Source: CAIYYO01 sp049299895
GTDB lineage: Archaea > Altiarchaeota > Altiarchaeia > IMC4 > QMZM01
Assembly: GCA_049299895.1 (NCBI GenBank)
Contig: JBAQYF010000011.1
Coordinates: 1-64,000, forward strand
DNA length: 64,000 bases
Reading direction: 5' to 3'
Shown: positions 17,408 to 26,532 of the stretch, one piece after another
How positions within the stretch are numbered: the first letter of the stretch is position 1
Layout of the letters: each line of letters starts with the position of its first letter
Notes under the pieces: model-generated
Databases searched by the model: none
What the model was told of the DNA's origin: nothing
The model's input: only the letters and a program-made list of their open reading frames with translations
Translations under genes and position numbers: made by a program

Positions 17408-18447
17408 TTATCGCCCTTTACCAGTTTTTTACCCATGTCTATGATACGAAGCCAATATATGCCTGCCGGGAGCGGATCGTATTTTTTCAGGGGGGGAAGT
17501 TGTTCACCCAGGCCCAGTTTTATAAAATAGTCGGGCATGTTGCATCCTGCGCGAGAGAAGAAGTCGCAGGTAGTAAAGAACCTTCCAATGTTTATTTCAG
17601 TGATGCAGGGAACCCCTTCAGTATTTTCCTTCATATCGACGCAATAAATCCCTTCGGGCTTTTCATCTACTGCAAGGATGGCATTTGTCGCATTCTCATT
17701 TACTTCCTTGTTGTTCACAGTTACGGCAATCGAAGGAGACGACGACTGGCCGCTTGGCATTATGCTCCCGAAGACATACTCTTTTCTCTCCCTTCCCTGG
17801 GAGGTCACAAGCTCTCCTTTATGCCATACGCTTTGGAATGCGTATTCTCTTCCGGGAAGGAACTCTGCAAGCATGAAATCCTCGTATCTTGTGCCCTTCA
17901 TCTTGTTCCAGTAGTCCATCCACATCTCGGCATGCTCAAAAGACGTGACCGGCAGGCTTGCGCGAGAGCCTGCGCCGCGGATCGCCCGCACCCAGATCTT
18001 GTCGTTTCTCTTCTTCAGTAGTTTAAACAATTCAGCTATCGATTCTTTGCTCGTTATATGATGAGACTGCGGAACAGGGACGTTCCTTGATTCGAGGACC
18101 GCATTGCAGCGCATCTTGTCATGGCATATCTCGATAGCGTCTTTCGACGGGAGAAGCATCGGCGCATCTATTTTGTCTCTGTTCCTGGACCAGAAAGCAA
18201 CCTCGGGATCGGGCTGTATGTGAACGAACGATATTTTCTCCTTTGCAATTATCCTATTTATCGTCGGAACGTAATCGGGGTCTGAATTCCTTGGCACAAG
18301 ATATTTAACGTCGCAGTTGGACAGTTCCAGGTGCTCCCTGTTAATATCTGTTCCGACTATTCTGTATTCCTCTGCAGAGAGCCTTAAGGATTCTATGAAA
18401 TTGTAGCCTGCTGAACCCCCGCAGCCTATGAGTAGGATGTTCTTCAT
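17386..18447 (-). CDS. ATP-grasp ligase, carbamoyl-phosphate-synthase-like
   Basis: 353 residues. The N-terminus has a Rossmann-like GCGGSAGYNF (8-17) and a biotin-carboxylase-like pre-ATP-grasp domain. The ATP-grasp core follows with KIWVRAIRGAGSRASLPV (about 150-167), MLAEFLPGREYAF near 195 and the metal-binding end CITEINIGRF near 286. Such proteins, often annotated as carbamoyl-phosphate synthase large-chain-like, usually form amide or peptide bonds on small surface-related molecules. The operon with a HAD phosphatase beside glycosyltransferases suggests modification of a surface sugar or nucleotide, unproven. Confidence 0.8.
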   Translation of the reverse strand: MKNILLIGCGGSAGYNFIESLRLSAEEYRIVGTDINREHLELSNCDVKYLVPRNSDPDYVPTINRIIAKEKISFVHIQPDPEVAFWSRNRDKIDAPMLLPSKDAIEICHDKMRCNAVLESRNVPVPQSHHITSKESIAELFKLLKKRNDKIWVRAIRGAGSRASLPVTSFEHAEMWMDYWNKMKGTRYEDFMLAEFLPGREYAFQSVWHKGELVTSQGRERKEYVFGSIMPSGQSSSPSIAVTVNNKEVNENATNAILAVDEKPEGIYCVDMKENTEGVPCITEINIGRFFTTCDFFSRAGCNMPDYFIKLGLGEQLPPLKKYDPLPAGIYWLRIIDMGKKLVKGDKWTYQKI

Positions 18448-18564
18448 TTTCTTGCCGGAGACTGTTAAATTTTAGACCTTTTGAGTATAATAACAAGAAA
18501 GCGAAAAAAGGCTTCTGTCAATTTATTAGCAATTGATTTACAATATCTTTGTCTGATATCAAAA
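18448..18564. promoter_or_regulatory. AT-rich divergent promoter region
   Basis: These 117 bases separate the leftward ATP-grasp/HAD pair from the rightward dehydrogenase. Several AT runs could serve as TATA elements in either direction, including TTGAGTATAATAAC at 18480-18493. No palindromic operator is evident. Confidence 0.4.
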
Positions 18565-19497
18565 ATGGAAACACTTAGAGTGGGCGTGATAGGCGTCGGA
18601 AGCATGGGGAAACATCATGCGAGGGTATACTCCGGGATGCGGGGGACGGAATTAGTGGGCATAGCCGATCCAAGCGCGTCCAACCTCGACGAACTAGCTG
18701 AAACGTATCATACAAATGCTTACAAGAACTATTCGGATCTGCTGGCTCTTGATATAGACGCGGTCAGCATAGCCGTGCCGACGACACTTCACCAGAAGAT
18801 CGCCTGCGAGGTATTGTCTATGGGCGTGAACGTCTTACTTGAAAAACCCATTGCAGATACGCTGGAAAATGCCGAGAAGATAATAAACGAGGCAAAGAAG
18901 AATAATGTGAAACTCATGATAGGCCATGTAGAGCGTTTTAATCCGATAATCCCGGTGATAAAAAACAGCATTTCCCGGGAGGAAATAATACTCATAGACA
19001 TAACACGTGTCGGTCCGCTTCCGCCGAGAGTTAAAGACGTTGGCGTCATGATAGACCTGGGAGTCCACGACATAGACCTGATAAGATACCTTACAGGATC
19101 GGAATATGACAAGATATTCCCCCTCATATCCTCCAACATAACCCATAAGGAAGACACGGCCATAGTCTCTTTCCGGATGAAAAATTCAACGCTCGCCCAC
19201 CTCACAACAGACTGGCTCACGCCATTTAAAGTCCGGGAAATAGAGATCTCGACCAAAGAAAAATTCATAAAAGGCGATTTCATTACCCAGAAAGTGACAG
19301 AATACTACAAATATGAAAAAGACGGATCATATCTTGTAAGAAACCTTGCAGTTCCTCCGGGAGAATCCCTCTTATTGGAATTATCCTCCTACCTAAAATG
19401 CATTCGCTCAGGCCAGGAACCCGAGGTATCAGGTCTCGACGGACTGGAAGCCTTGAAGATAGCCCTAAAATGCCTTGAGATATCCTCAAAAGAGTGA
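18565..19497 (+). CDS. Gfo/Idh/MocA-family NAD(P)-dependent sugar dehydrogenase
   Basis: 310 residues from ATG 18565. A TTG 84 bases upstream only adds a basic, non-conserved extension. The Rossmann motif is VGVIGVGSMGKHHARVY (5-21), the conserved EKPIADT is near 93-99, HVERFNP near 121, and the catalytic-region GVHDIDLIRYL near 171. The sequence resembles archaeal proteins annotated as UDP-N-acetylglucosamine 3-dehydrogenase, which make 3-keto sugars for later amination. With the adjacent ATP-grasp and GT genes a nucleotide-sugar role is plausible, but other sugar substrates are possible. Confidence 0.88.
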   Translation: METLRVGVIGVGSMGKHHARVYSGMRGTELVGIADPSASNLDELAETYHTNAYKNYSDLLALDIDAVSIAVPTTLHQKIACEVLSMGVNVLLEKPIADTLENAEKIINEAKKNNVKLMIGHVERFNPIIPVIKNSISREEIILIDITRVGPLPPRVKDVGVMIDLGVHDIDLIRYLTGSEYDKIFPLISSNITHKEDTAIVSFRMKNSTLAHLTTDWLTPFKVREIEISTKEKFIKGDFITQKVTEYYKYEKDGSYLVRNLAVPPGESLLLELSSYLKCIRSGQEPEVSGLDGLEALKIALKCLEISSKE

Positions 19498-19549
19498 TCT
19501 GTTGGTTTTTCCTATCGCAGACTTTGGAAATCATGCAGACGGCAAATGA

Positions 19550-20230
19550 ATGATCATTCCCTTCAAAGAAAAATTATATCCGTTCACGCTTGACAACCAA
19601 GGGCATGTCCAAGGAACAAATACCGCCGAGATAACAACGACCACGCGACAACATCTTCGACGATCACAGAACCCGCCCCTACAACCGGCACTAATACTGG
19701 CACGTCAACGACTACAGTCACGTCCACGACGTTAATTGCAAATCCCTGTGTTGTTGTATCAAGAAATCCTCCAAAGATGTTAATGAATCAAATAAACCAA
19801 AATTTATCTGATTAACGGAGATTTACACCCGGGGTGGAGCATTTCAAATATCTCTCTTGGCGGCGTTCTTAGAACTACGGTCAATCGGATTGAATGGCTT
19901 TTCCCCTCTTTAGATAATCCCGTTCAAGACAATATTGTGAATTATGCGTTGGTCGTTTCGCAGAATGCTTATGGAACCTGTAACCCCGGTGGTAATGCCG
20001 ACAATGCGAACACAAATCTTACTCATATCCCGGGAGATACTAATACGCTCATTAGTATTTGTCCAATGCTTGGGCTTCATAGCAGTTTGTGGTGCCAACA
20101 GTCCCGGGTAACCGATAGGTACCTCTCCATATTTTACAAAGATCTTCCATCTGATCTCCTCCGGCATACTGAAGCAGTAAATAAGATAGTTACCCCCCGG
20201 GCGGGGAATACCTTGTCTGGAGCTCTTCAA
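19550..20230 (+). pseudogene. Decayed secreted protein with Thr-rich linker (multiple frameshifts)
   Basis: The 779-base space between intact genes (19498-20276) holds no intact gene but shows coding-like remnants. A frame from ATG 19550 runs to ITTTT near 19640, then the Thr/Ser-rich reading continues in another frame (TTSSTITEPAPTTGTNTG, then TSTTTVTSTT) to about 19735 and on to a stop near 19815. A third frame is open from about 19793 into the next gene, including LHPGWSISN and SQNAYGTCNPGGNADN. The Thr-rich stretch matches the linker style of the proteins at 50021 and 52070. Which parts belonged together is a guess. Confidence 0.4.
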
Positions 20231-20276
20231 TCCCTAAGGGGCAGGGGATATATTAAACTAATACCTAATAGGATTG

Positions 20277-21227
20277 ATGGGCCGCAAACAGACAATAAAG
20301 CTTGCAGCAGCATTCGGATTCGGTCTGCTGATATTGTTCTATCTGTTCTGGAGCATGGGGTTTGACAACATAACCCGCCTCTTCATGGAGGTAAAACCAG
20401 AGTACTTCCTATATGCTGCGGTTGTGTACTTCTCCAGCGAGGTCCTGGGATCATTTGCCCTGAAGACCGCATTGAGAAGCAGGATACGCCTGCGCAGGAT
20501 ACTTCCTTCGCACATGTGCGGCATGCTCTATTCTGCGGTAACCCCCGGACGCGTGGGCTACTACTATACGGCTTTTGCCATCGCCAAGAAGACCAAGGAA
20601 TCACGGACCAGGAACATAGGTCTGCTAACTCTGATGCAGGGTGTTGGCTTCTTTGCGAAAGTGGTATCCTGCCTGATCGCGGTCGTGTATCTATCCGACC
20701 GTTTCATCAACCAGGCATCAAGGGACTATCTTCTTATGGCATCCCTCGTGCCCATAATGTTTGTGATAATAATCGCTCTCATCCTCTACACAAAAGCAGT
20801 CAACAGGGCGCTTACGCGCATACCGTATATGCACTGGGCCCTAAAGCACGTCACAGACCTGCAGCACGCAGGAAAAGAAGTATCAAACGGGATTATCCTT
20901 CAATTACTCCTGATAAACTTTGCAGGATGGTTCCTGGTAGGTCTGCAGTGGTTCTACCTGGCCCAGTCCCTCGGCCTGGACATAACCTACTGGGACGCGT
21001 TCATGATACAGCCCCTTCTGTCGGCAGTAATGTTCGTACCATTCACGCCAAGCGGCTTAGGCATAACCGAAGGAGGAAGCGCCCTCCTATTCGCGCTTAT
21101 GATGCCTCAAGTCCCTTCGGTCGAAGCAAGCGCCGCAGGAGTGGCATTCGTGCTCCTCACAAGGATCAACTCAATAGCCGTCGACACGGTGGGATTGATA
21201 GATATGAGAATACACGCAAAAACCTAG
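20277..21227 (+). CDS. Lysylphosphatidylglycerol-synthase/AglD-like membrane protein (UPF0104, flippase-like)
   Basis: 316 residues from ATG 20277, two bases inside a possible TTG at 20274, with a TATA-like AT run at 20248-20259 upstream. About eight membrane helices are visible. The family signatures are TPGRVGYYY (about 88-96) and, near 255-275, FTPSGLGITEGGSALLFALM. Members include the transmembrane part of bacterial MprF and archaeal AglD, and are thought to move or modify lipid-linked molecules. Context with glycosyltransferases favours a glycan-related role. It converges on the methylthiotransferase gene with six bases between stops. Confidence 0.82.
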   Translation: MGRKQTIKLAAAFGFGLLILFYLFWSMGFDNITRLFMEVKPEYFLYAAVVYFSSEVLGSFALKTALRSRIRLRRILPSHMCGMLYSAVTPGRVGYYYTAFAIAKKTKESRTRNIGLLTLMQGVGFFAKVVSCLIAVVYLSDRFINQASRDYLLMASLVPIMFVIIIALILYTKAVNRALTRIPYMHWALKHVTDLQHAGKEVSNGIILQLLLINFAGWFLVGLQWFYLAQSLGLDITYWDAFMIQPLLSAVMFVPFTPSGLGITEGGSALLFALMMPQVPSVEASAAGVAFVLLTRINSIAVDTVGLIDMRIHAKT

Positions 21228-21233
21228 ACATAA

Positions 21234-22499
21234 TCAGATTATTTCTCCGCGCAGATCGTTTTTCGTTGCATCGGATATTCTCACGTTCAGGAACCGCCCC
21301 ATGATGTCTCTTTTATCCTTCAATATCACCGGTTTATATGCGTAGTTCCTTGCGCAGTAGTCGCCCCTTTTTCCTTTCTCTGAAACAAGGACGCTTCCTT
21401 CCCACCCGATCCATCTCCTGTTGTTCGCAAGAGCGATCGCGTTAAACGCTTCGGCCACTCTCCTGGACCTTTGATTCGTCACTCTCCCGTGTAGTTGTTT
21501 CATCTTAGCGGCTTCTGTTCCGGGCCTGACCCAGAAACGGGAGATGTTCAGCACGTCCGGCCTGATGTCTTCCAACAGTTCGAGAGACCTTTGGAATGAA
21601 ACGTCGTCTTCCGTGGGAAAACCCGCGATTATGTCCGTTGAAATAGTTATCTTTGGTATCTCTTTTCGGAATTCCTTGACTATCTTTGTAAAGTCTTTGA
21701 CCGTGTAAAACCTGTTCATGTCCTTCAGCACTATATCGTCTCCCGACTGCACCGGGACATGCAGGAACTTATAGACCCTGGGGTTTTTGTAAGCATCTAC
21801 CAACTCGTCAAGGAACGATAATGCATGATTCGGATTCATCATGCCTACGCGGATCATGTATTCGCCTTCCAGGGCGCAGACGCGGCGCAGCAGGCCCGGA
21901 AGGTTCGTTCTGGTATCCATCCCGTAGCATCCGCAGTCCTGCGAGGTGAGCCATATCTCGCGCACGCCTTCTGATAATGCGTTTTTCGCGTCTTTTACTA
22001 TCCCCTCCGCAGGAAAGGACTTAAGGTCTCCCCGTGCTTTTTTTACGAGACAGTAGCTGCACCTTCCAAGACATCCCTGCGATATGGGTATCACGCCGAT
22101 AACGGGGTTCTCTCTTTTTCTGCGATGGCCCGGCTCGGATCCGCCAGATGCTATCTTGACTAGGCGCCTGCCTTTCAATGCTCCTTCGAGTGCTTCCGGC
22201 AGGTCCAGTATGTTGGTTCCCACAAAAGAAAAAGACGCGAAACGTTCCGGGAGGCCGGGGCACGTCCCAGGGAGGCATCCTGCGACGACGACTGGCTTAT
22301 TCTCTTTTGCGAGAGATTCTAGCCTTTTTATTATCTTGGTCTCCGTGGGTGTCTTGACCGTGCAGGTGTTGACGATGACCACATCAAAAGAATCGTCTAC
22401 CGATATCTCATATCCCCTCTCGGACAGGAGGCCTGCGGCAACTTCTGATGCCGCCTTGTTCATGGAGCAGCCGTATGTCTCAATCCTTACTCTCGGCAT
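21234..22499 (-). CDS. tRNA N6-threonylcarbamoyladenosine (t6A37) methylthiotransferase, archaeal MiaB/e-MtaB type
   Basis: 421 residues. The N-terminal UPF0004 domain has cysteines in YGCSMNKA (10), NTCTVK (46) and GCLPGTC (80). The radical-SAM core has CLGRCSYC near 143-150, and a TRAM domain forms the C-terminus (about 360-421). This two-cluster architecture with a short archaeal TRAM is that of the CDKAL1-like enzymes that convert t6A37 to ms2t6A37 in tRNA. It overlaps the upstream GTPase gene by 20 bases. Assignment of the subfamily rests on domain layout and being archaeal. Confidence 0.9.
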   Translation of the reverse strand: MPRVRIETYGCSMNKAASEVAAGLLSERGYEISVDDSFDVVIVNTCTVKTPTETKIIKRLESLAKENKPVVVAGCLPGTCPGLPERFASFSFVGTNILDLPEALEGALKGRRLVKIASGGSEPGHRRKRENPVIGVIPISQGCLGRCSYCLVKKARGDLKSFPAEGIVKDAKNALSEGVREIWLTSQDCGCYGMDTRTNLPGLLRRVCALEGEYMIRVGMMNPNHALSFLDELVDAYKNPRVYKFLHVPVQSGDDIVLKDMNRFYTVKDFTKIVKEFRKEIPKITISTDIIAGFPTEDDVSFQRSLELLEDIRPDVLNISRFWVRPGTEAAKMKQLHGRVTNQRSRRVAEAFNAIALANNRRWIGWEGSVLVSEKGKRGDYCARNYAYKPVILKDKRDIMGRFLNVRISDATKNDLRGEII

Positions 22500-23466
22500 C
22501 TTTCAGGCTTTTGAATATGCTCTGTAACACGCGTACGCAGTCTGCGTTGCTGTTCGCGGAAATGGAGAACGCGGGATAGGCCGCAAACTCCTTTAGCGCT
22601 TCATCCATCTTGTCTTTTGGAGTAACGTCCTCTTTGTTGACCGCAACGTAAACCGGCGCTTCAAAACTTGATGAGACCTCTTTCAGAAGCGAGACCTGCG
22701 AAGCGATATCCTGATTCGGGTCAACAAGGAAGAGTATGACGTCTGCAAGCTCTTTTATTGCAAGGACTGCTTCCAGCTCTATCTTGTTCCGTTGCTCCAT
22801 GGCCCGGTCCAGAAGCCCCGGAGAATCTATTATCTGGTACTTCTGGTATTTTATGTTCGTATGGCCTATGAGTATGCTCTGCGTAGTAAAGGGATAACTT
22901 GCAATCTTTACTTCAGACCCCGTGAGAGTCCTCATAAACGTGCTCTTTCCCACGTTCGGATACCCGCAGACGACCATCGTGGGAAGATCCTCTATCACCG
23001 GGAATTCCCGCAGAATCTTCTTTATCTCGATTAGTTCGTCCAAATCCTTTGAGATCTTCTTCACCATGGAAGAAACCCGCCCCTGGAATTCCCTGGATAC
23101 CTGGGTATCCTTGCGGTACTCCTTCAGGTGGTTCAGAGTATCCAGCTTAAGCCTGGACACAGCATCAAGACACCACTGGGCCGCTCCAAGGGATTTTTTA
23201 TACCGGTCCTTGTCTATCTTTATTTCCAAAAGCCTCTTATGGAATTCCGACAACTGATCGTAACTTGGAAAGCGTTTCACTATCTTGCGCAAATCCGACA
23301 GGATAGAATTGCTTATTGCCTTGACTCGTTCTTCCTCCGATTCATGCATGCGCTCTTTAAACGGCGCTCTCACAGATCTGGAGGCTTTAGCCACCTTAGA
23401 ACCCTGTCTGAAGGCATCGTCCAATATTTCATCGGCCTTGGGCACGTGGGGCAAGTTAAAAGACAT
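22480..23466 (-). CDS. NOG1-family GTPase (archaeal)
   Basis: 328 residues, the compact archaeal form. A helical N-terminal domain (1-160) precedes a G domain with G1 GYPNVGKST (about 168-176), G2 region YPFTTQ, G3 DSPGLLD near 215-221 and G4 NKED near 279-282. NOG1 proteins act in large-subunit ribosome assembly. G4 is NKED rather than the more common NKxD with a hydrophobic x, still consistent with guanine binding. Co-transcribed with the tRNA methylthiotransferase downstream. Confidence 0.92.
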   Translation of the reverse strand: MSFNLPHVPKADEILDDAFRQGSKVAKASRSVRAPFKERMHESEEERVKAISNSILSDLRKIVKRFPSYDQLSEFHKRLLEIKIDKDRYKKSLGAAQWCLDAVSRLKLDTLNHLKEYRKDTQVSREFQGRVSSMVKKISKDLDELIEIKKILREFPVIEDLPTMVVCGYPNVGKSTFMRTLTGSEVKIASYPFTTQSILIGHTNIKYQKYQIIDSPGLLDRAMEQRNKIELEAVLAIKELADVILFLVDPNQDIASQVSLLKEVSSSFEAPVYVAVNKEDVTPKDKMDEALKEFAAYPAFSISANSNADCVRVLQSIFKSLKDAESKD

Positions 23467-23489
23467 GGTATACTATTGGGAAGACAGGC

Positions 23490-24326
23490 TTATGTTTCGG
23501 AAACCGGCGTTTCAGTCCCATTTGCCTTCGTTTCCGCTATATCCCTGTTCTTTTTCGTCTGTTCGTCGTATCTTATCGCAAGCGCCCTGTCGTACGCCGC
23601 TATAGCCTCATCATACATCCCCAGATCCGAGAGAAGGTTTCCTTTGTTGTTCTCCGCTTCGGAGTAATCCGGTTTGACGGACAGTGCTTTGTCGTATGCG
23701 CTGATCGATTCGTTGTATCTTTTGAGTTCTGTGAGCGCTATCCCCAGGTTATACCAGGCGTACGGGTTGTGCGGCTCCAGCACCAGGGACCTGTTGCATG
23801 CGTCTACCGCCTCATCGTATCTTTTTAGATAATAGAGCATAGACGCCTTTTGATACCACGCCTCAGAGTCATCCGGCTTCAGGTCCGTTGCTTTGCCGTA
23901 CTCCAGGAACGCATCTTCATATCTCCCCAATTTTGCGGAAACAATGCCCTTATTGTACCAGATATCCGGCTGTTTGGAATCGATCTTTAGTATGCCCGCG
24001 AATATCTTATCCGCCTCTTCATACCTGTTTTCCCTCGTATAATTCACTCCTGCGTTGTTGAGGTAGGTAAGGACCCGCGGGCTGGGGTTTTTTCCCGCTT
24101 GGGCCAGCGCTTCGTCTAATCGGCCGCTCTCAGCCATCCGGGAAATCTCGTCGACTCCGCCGCTATTGTCTTTTGCTTCCTGGGATGCGAGGGTTGTTTT
24201 TGTTACTTCCTCCAAAGTAAAAGAAGAGACGTTGTCCCCGGGGACTTTTTTCTCCTGGTCCACGCAGCATGATACAAATACAATCAAAAAGATAAAAAAG
24301 ACCGGAAAATAAGATGCCTTATCCAT
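23490..24326 (-). CDS. Membrane-bound TPR-repeat lipoprotein-like protein
   Basis: 278 residues. An N-terminal hydrophobic segment (6-20) ends in FVSCCVDQE, a lipobox-like end with tandem cysteines, so the protein is probably anchored outside the cytoplasmic membrane. From about residue 70 at least five tetratricopeptide repeats follow, with W-x2-KG / YDEA-type consensus (PDIWYNKGIVSAKLGRYEDA, then SEAWYQKASMLYYLKRYDEA and so on). TPR domains mediate protein contacts. No catalytic motif is present and the partner is unknown. Confidence 0.85.
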   Translation of the reverse strand: MDKASYFPVFFIFLIVFVSCCVDQEKKVPGDNVSSFTLEEVTKTTLASQEAKDNSGGVDEISRMAESGRLDEALAQAGKNPSPRVLTYLNNAGVNYTRENRYEEADKIFAGILKIDSKQPDIWYNKGIVSAKLGRYEDAFLEYGKATDLKPDDSEAWYQKASMLYYLKRYDEAVDACNRSLVLEPHNPYAWYNLGIALTELKRYNESISAYDKALSVKPDYSEAENNKGNLLSDLGMYDEAIAAYDRALAIRYDEQTKKNRDIAETKANGTETPVSET

Positions 24327-24338
24327 TGCAGACCCCGG

Positions 24339-25013
24339 TTATTTTTTAACTGCCCTGCCGGAAGCGATCTTATATGCCAGAACCGCGGCTCCGTATCCGT
24401 TGTCTATGTTGACCACCGCAAGGGGCGTACATGAGTTCAGCATGGTGTAGAGTGCCGTTTTCCCATGCTCGGCAGTCCCATAGCCGACCGACGTCGGCAC
24501 GGCTATTACCGGCGCTGCGACCAGGCCAGCGACGACAGACGGAAGAGCGCCCTCCATGCCCGCGGCTACTATGTATGCATTAACTACGCCCATCCTATCC
24601 AGGGCGGAGAAAACCCGGTGTATGCCGGCGATACCGACGTCATATTCCCTGATGACTGCGCATCCCAGCTCCTCCGCTATTGCCGCAGCCTCCTCGGCCA
24701 CCGGAATATCGGAAGTACCCGCCGTCAGTATGCCTATTACGCCCGCAGGCTCGTCCTTCTTGTAGTTCTTTTTCTTAACCGTAAGGACGCGGCCCTTCAG
24801 ATTATGGGCCGTCCGGTTCTTTTTCGAATTGACGCTCTCCTTGACCTTCTCCGCCTTGGCTTCGTCGATCCTTGTTATTATGACCCGCCCGGAGCTTGCG
24901 AGGACTTTGTGCGTTATCTCCACCAGATCCTCTGCGCTCTTGCCTGCGCCGTACACCACTTCCGGAACGCCGCAGCGGTTATCCCTGCTTGCGTCGTGAT
25001 TTAGTATCTTCAT
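24339..25013 (-). CDS. larB: LarB: pyridinium-3,5-biscarboxylic acid mononucleotide synthase
   Basis: 224 residues. LarB carboxylates and hydrolyses NaAD in the first step of the nickel-pincer cofactor of lactate racemase and related enzymes. The PurE-like core shows GTSDIPVAEEAA (about 109-120), DVGIAGIHRVFSALDR near 138, GMEGALPSVVAGLV near 162 and PTSVGYG near 183, all characteristic. It overlaps aroD by an ATGA. No larC, larE or racemase gene lies in the window, so the cofactor route cannot be confirmed here. Confidence 0.88.
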   Translation of the reverse strand: MKILNHDASRDNRCGVPEVVYGAGKSAEDLVEITHKVLASSGRVIITRIDEAKAEKVKESVNSKKNRTAHNLKGRVLTVKKKNYKKDEPAGVIGILTAGTSDIPVAEEAAAIAEELGCAVIREYDVGIAGIHRVFSALDRMGVVNAYIVAAGMEGALPSVVAGLVAAPVIAVPTSVGYGTAEHGKTALYTMLNSCTPLAVVNIDNGYGAAVLAYKIASGRAVKK

Positions 25014-25675
25014 TTTTTACCAAGTATCTCAAAAACCTTATGCAACTCTTCTACCGTAAGCTGCCCGGGAGCAGCCTCCTGTCCTCTTGCCGGCGAAGCA
25101 AACGTAAGATACGATCCCAGCAGGGGGCCGAGTATCCTGGAGATCTTTCCGTATTCCCCCATGGAAATTGCTATTACCGGGATCCCCGCATCGTTTTCCA
25201 AGAGAACCCCCATGAGGTTCATAACGTCTCCGTAGTCGTTTGCCTGGAAGGCCACTTTGGCGATGTCTGCCCCGGTATTCTTTTCTTTCTTGAGGATATC
25301 CTTTATTTCTTTTGCTTTGGGTGTTTTTTTGTGATCATGGTATGTTGCGATTATCTTTGTGTCCCGCATCCTTGCCTCGTATGTTATCCTTTCACGGGGC
25401 TCTTTTTTTGTGGAGAGTTCCAGGCTTATGTAGTCTGCGTATCGGACTGCTTCGAAGAGCGTTTCAATTCTTTCTTCCTCGGTTCCTGTGAACTTTCCTC
25501 CTTCCGATGATGGCATGCATGTGACTATCAGGGGCTTGGTGATTTCGCGAAGCTTTTCAACTCCGGCGTATTTCTCAAGGCAATCCAGCCTTATCTCCAC
25601 TATGTCCGCAGAAGAATAATTGGCCGCGTCTATCATATTTTTGAGGACCGGATCGGTTATGGATGCACATATCAT
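25010..25675 (-). CDS. aroD: 3-dehydroquinate dehydratase, type I
   Basis: 221 residues. It catalyses dehydration of 3-dehydroquinate to 3-dehydroshikimate through a Schiff base. The start VEIRLDCLEKY (26-36) carries the substrate-binding ExR, IATYHDH near 108-114 carries the catalytic His, and ADIAKVAFQA near 136-145 the Schiff-base Lys. The C-terminal APGQLT near 203 is also typical. With pheA and chorismate mutase at 52.8-53.9 kb, the genome appears to make aromatic amino acids. It is first of a two-gene operon with larB. Confidence 0.95.
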   Translation of the reverse strand: MICASITDPVLKNMIDAANYSSADIVEIRLDCLEKYAGVEKLREITKPLIVTCMPSSEGGKFTGTEEERIETLFEAVRYADYISLELSTKKEPRERITYEARMRDTKIIATYHDHKKTPKAKEIKDILKKEKNTGADIAKVAFQANDYGDVMNLMGVLLENDAGIPVIAISMGEYGKISRILGPLLGSYLTFASPARGQEAAPGQLTVEELHKVFEILGKK

Positions 25676-25740
25676 TTTTTCGCCCCCTCTGTATTCGTGT
25701 TTATTTTATTTTTATACCCATTTAATTAATTATATATAAC

Positions 25741-26532
25741 ATGACAAGAATAATAGGCGTTGTCTCAGGAAAAGGAGGAGTCGGCAAGACTACTCTGGTC
25801 TCAAATTTAGGTGCCTCTCTTGCAAAGGACGGGTACAACGTCGCGATTGTCGATGCCAATCTGACAGGAGCGAATCTAGGACTGCACTACGGTTTAATAT
25901 CCTACCCGATATCCGTGCACGACGTTATGAAGAAGAACGCGTCCCTCTCGGATGCGGTATACAAGCACCCGTCGGGCGTGGACATAGTGCCGGCGTCATT
26001 GTCCTTTGAGGACATACTGGACACCCCCCCCGTGAACATAGGAAGCGAAATAAAAGCGGCGTTCTCTGACAAAGATTACGTCCTCATCGATGCGGCAACG
26101 GGCCTCGACCGTGAGACGCTTAACGCGATAGACATGTGCGACGAATTCATAATTGTAACGCACCCCGAGCTTCCGACCATTTCGGATGCCCTCAGGACCA
26201 AGAGCATCATAAACAAATACGAAAAAAAGCTTGCAGGAATCGTTCTAAACAGGGTCACAAAGAAGGACGAACTAAAGAAAGACTATATCGCGTCATTCTT
26301 CAAGCTGCCTGTTCTCGGAGTAATACCCGAGGACTCATCGATCAGAAGGTCTATTGAATTGAAGAACCCAATTGTCCTGCAGAATCCCAGGCATAAGATA
26401 AGCCTGGAAATAAGGAAGATTGCAAACAGCATTTCAGGAAAAGAGGCCAAGGCAGAGGTTGTGAGCGTCTGGGACCAGATACGCATGACCCTCCTGGGCA
26501 AGCCCAGGGATAAAGGTGCAAATCCTCAATAG
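25741..26532 (+). CDS. MinD/ParA-like deviant Walker ATPase
   Basis: 263 residues. The deviant Walker A motif SGKGGVGKTT is at 9-18 with the signature first lysine, then DANLTGANLGLHYG near 38 and DAATGLDRET near 117. This is the MinD branch, although archaeal MinD-like proteins serve many positioning or assembly roles. It lacks an obvious C-terminal amphipathic membrane helix. The start follows a TATA-like AT run with almost no leader, so the mRNA may be leaderless. It overlaps the DUF192 gene by 17 bases. Confidence 0.9.
   Translation: MTRIIGVVSGKGGVGKTTLVSNLGASLAKDGYNVAIVDANLTGANLGLHYGLISYPISVHDVMKKNASLSDAVYKHPSGVDIVPASLSFEDILDTPPVNIGSEIKAAFSDKDYVLIDAATGLDRETLNAIDMCDEFIIVTHPELPTISDALRTKSIINKYEKKLAGIVLNRVTKKDELKKDYIASFFKLPVLGVIPEDSSIRRSIELKNPIVLQNPRHKISLEIRKIANSISGKEAKAEVVSVWDQIRMTLLGKPRDKGANPQ

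Noticed and set aside
20516..21304. A 262-residue open frame over the flippase-like gene
   Set aside because: Out-of-frame reading of a clear membrane protein; composition is Arg/His-rich and unlike a real protein.
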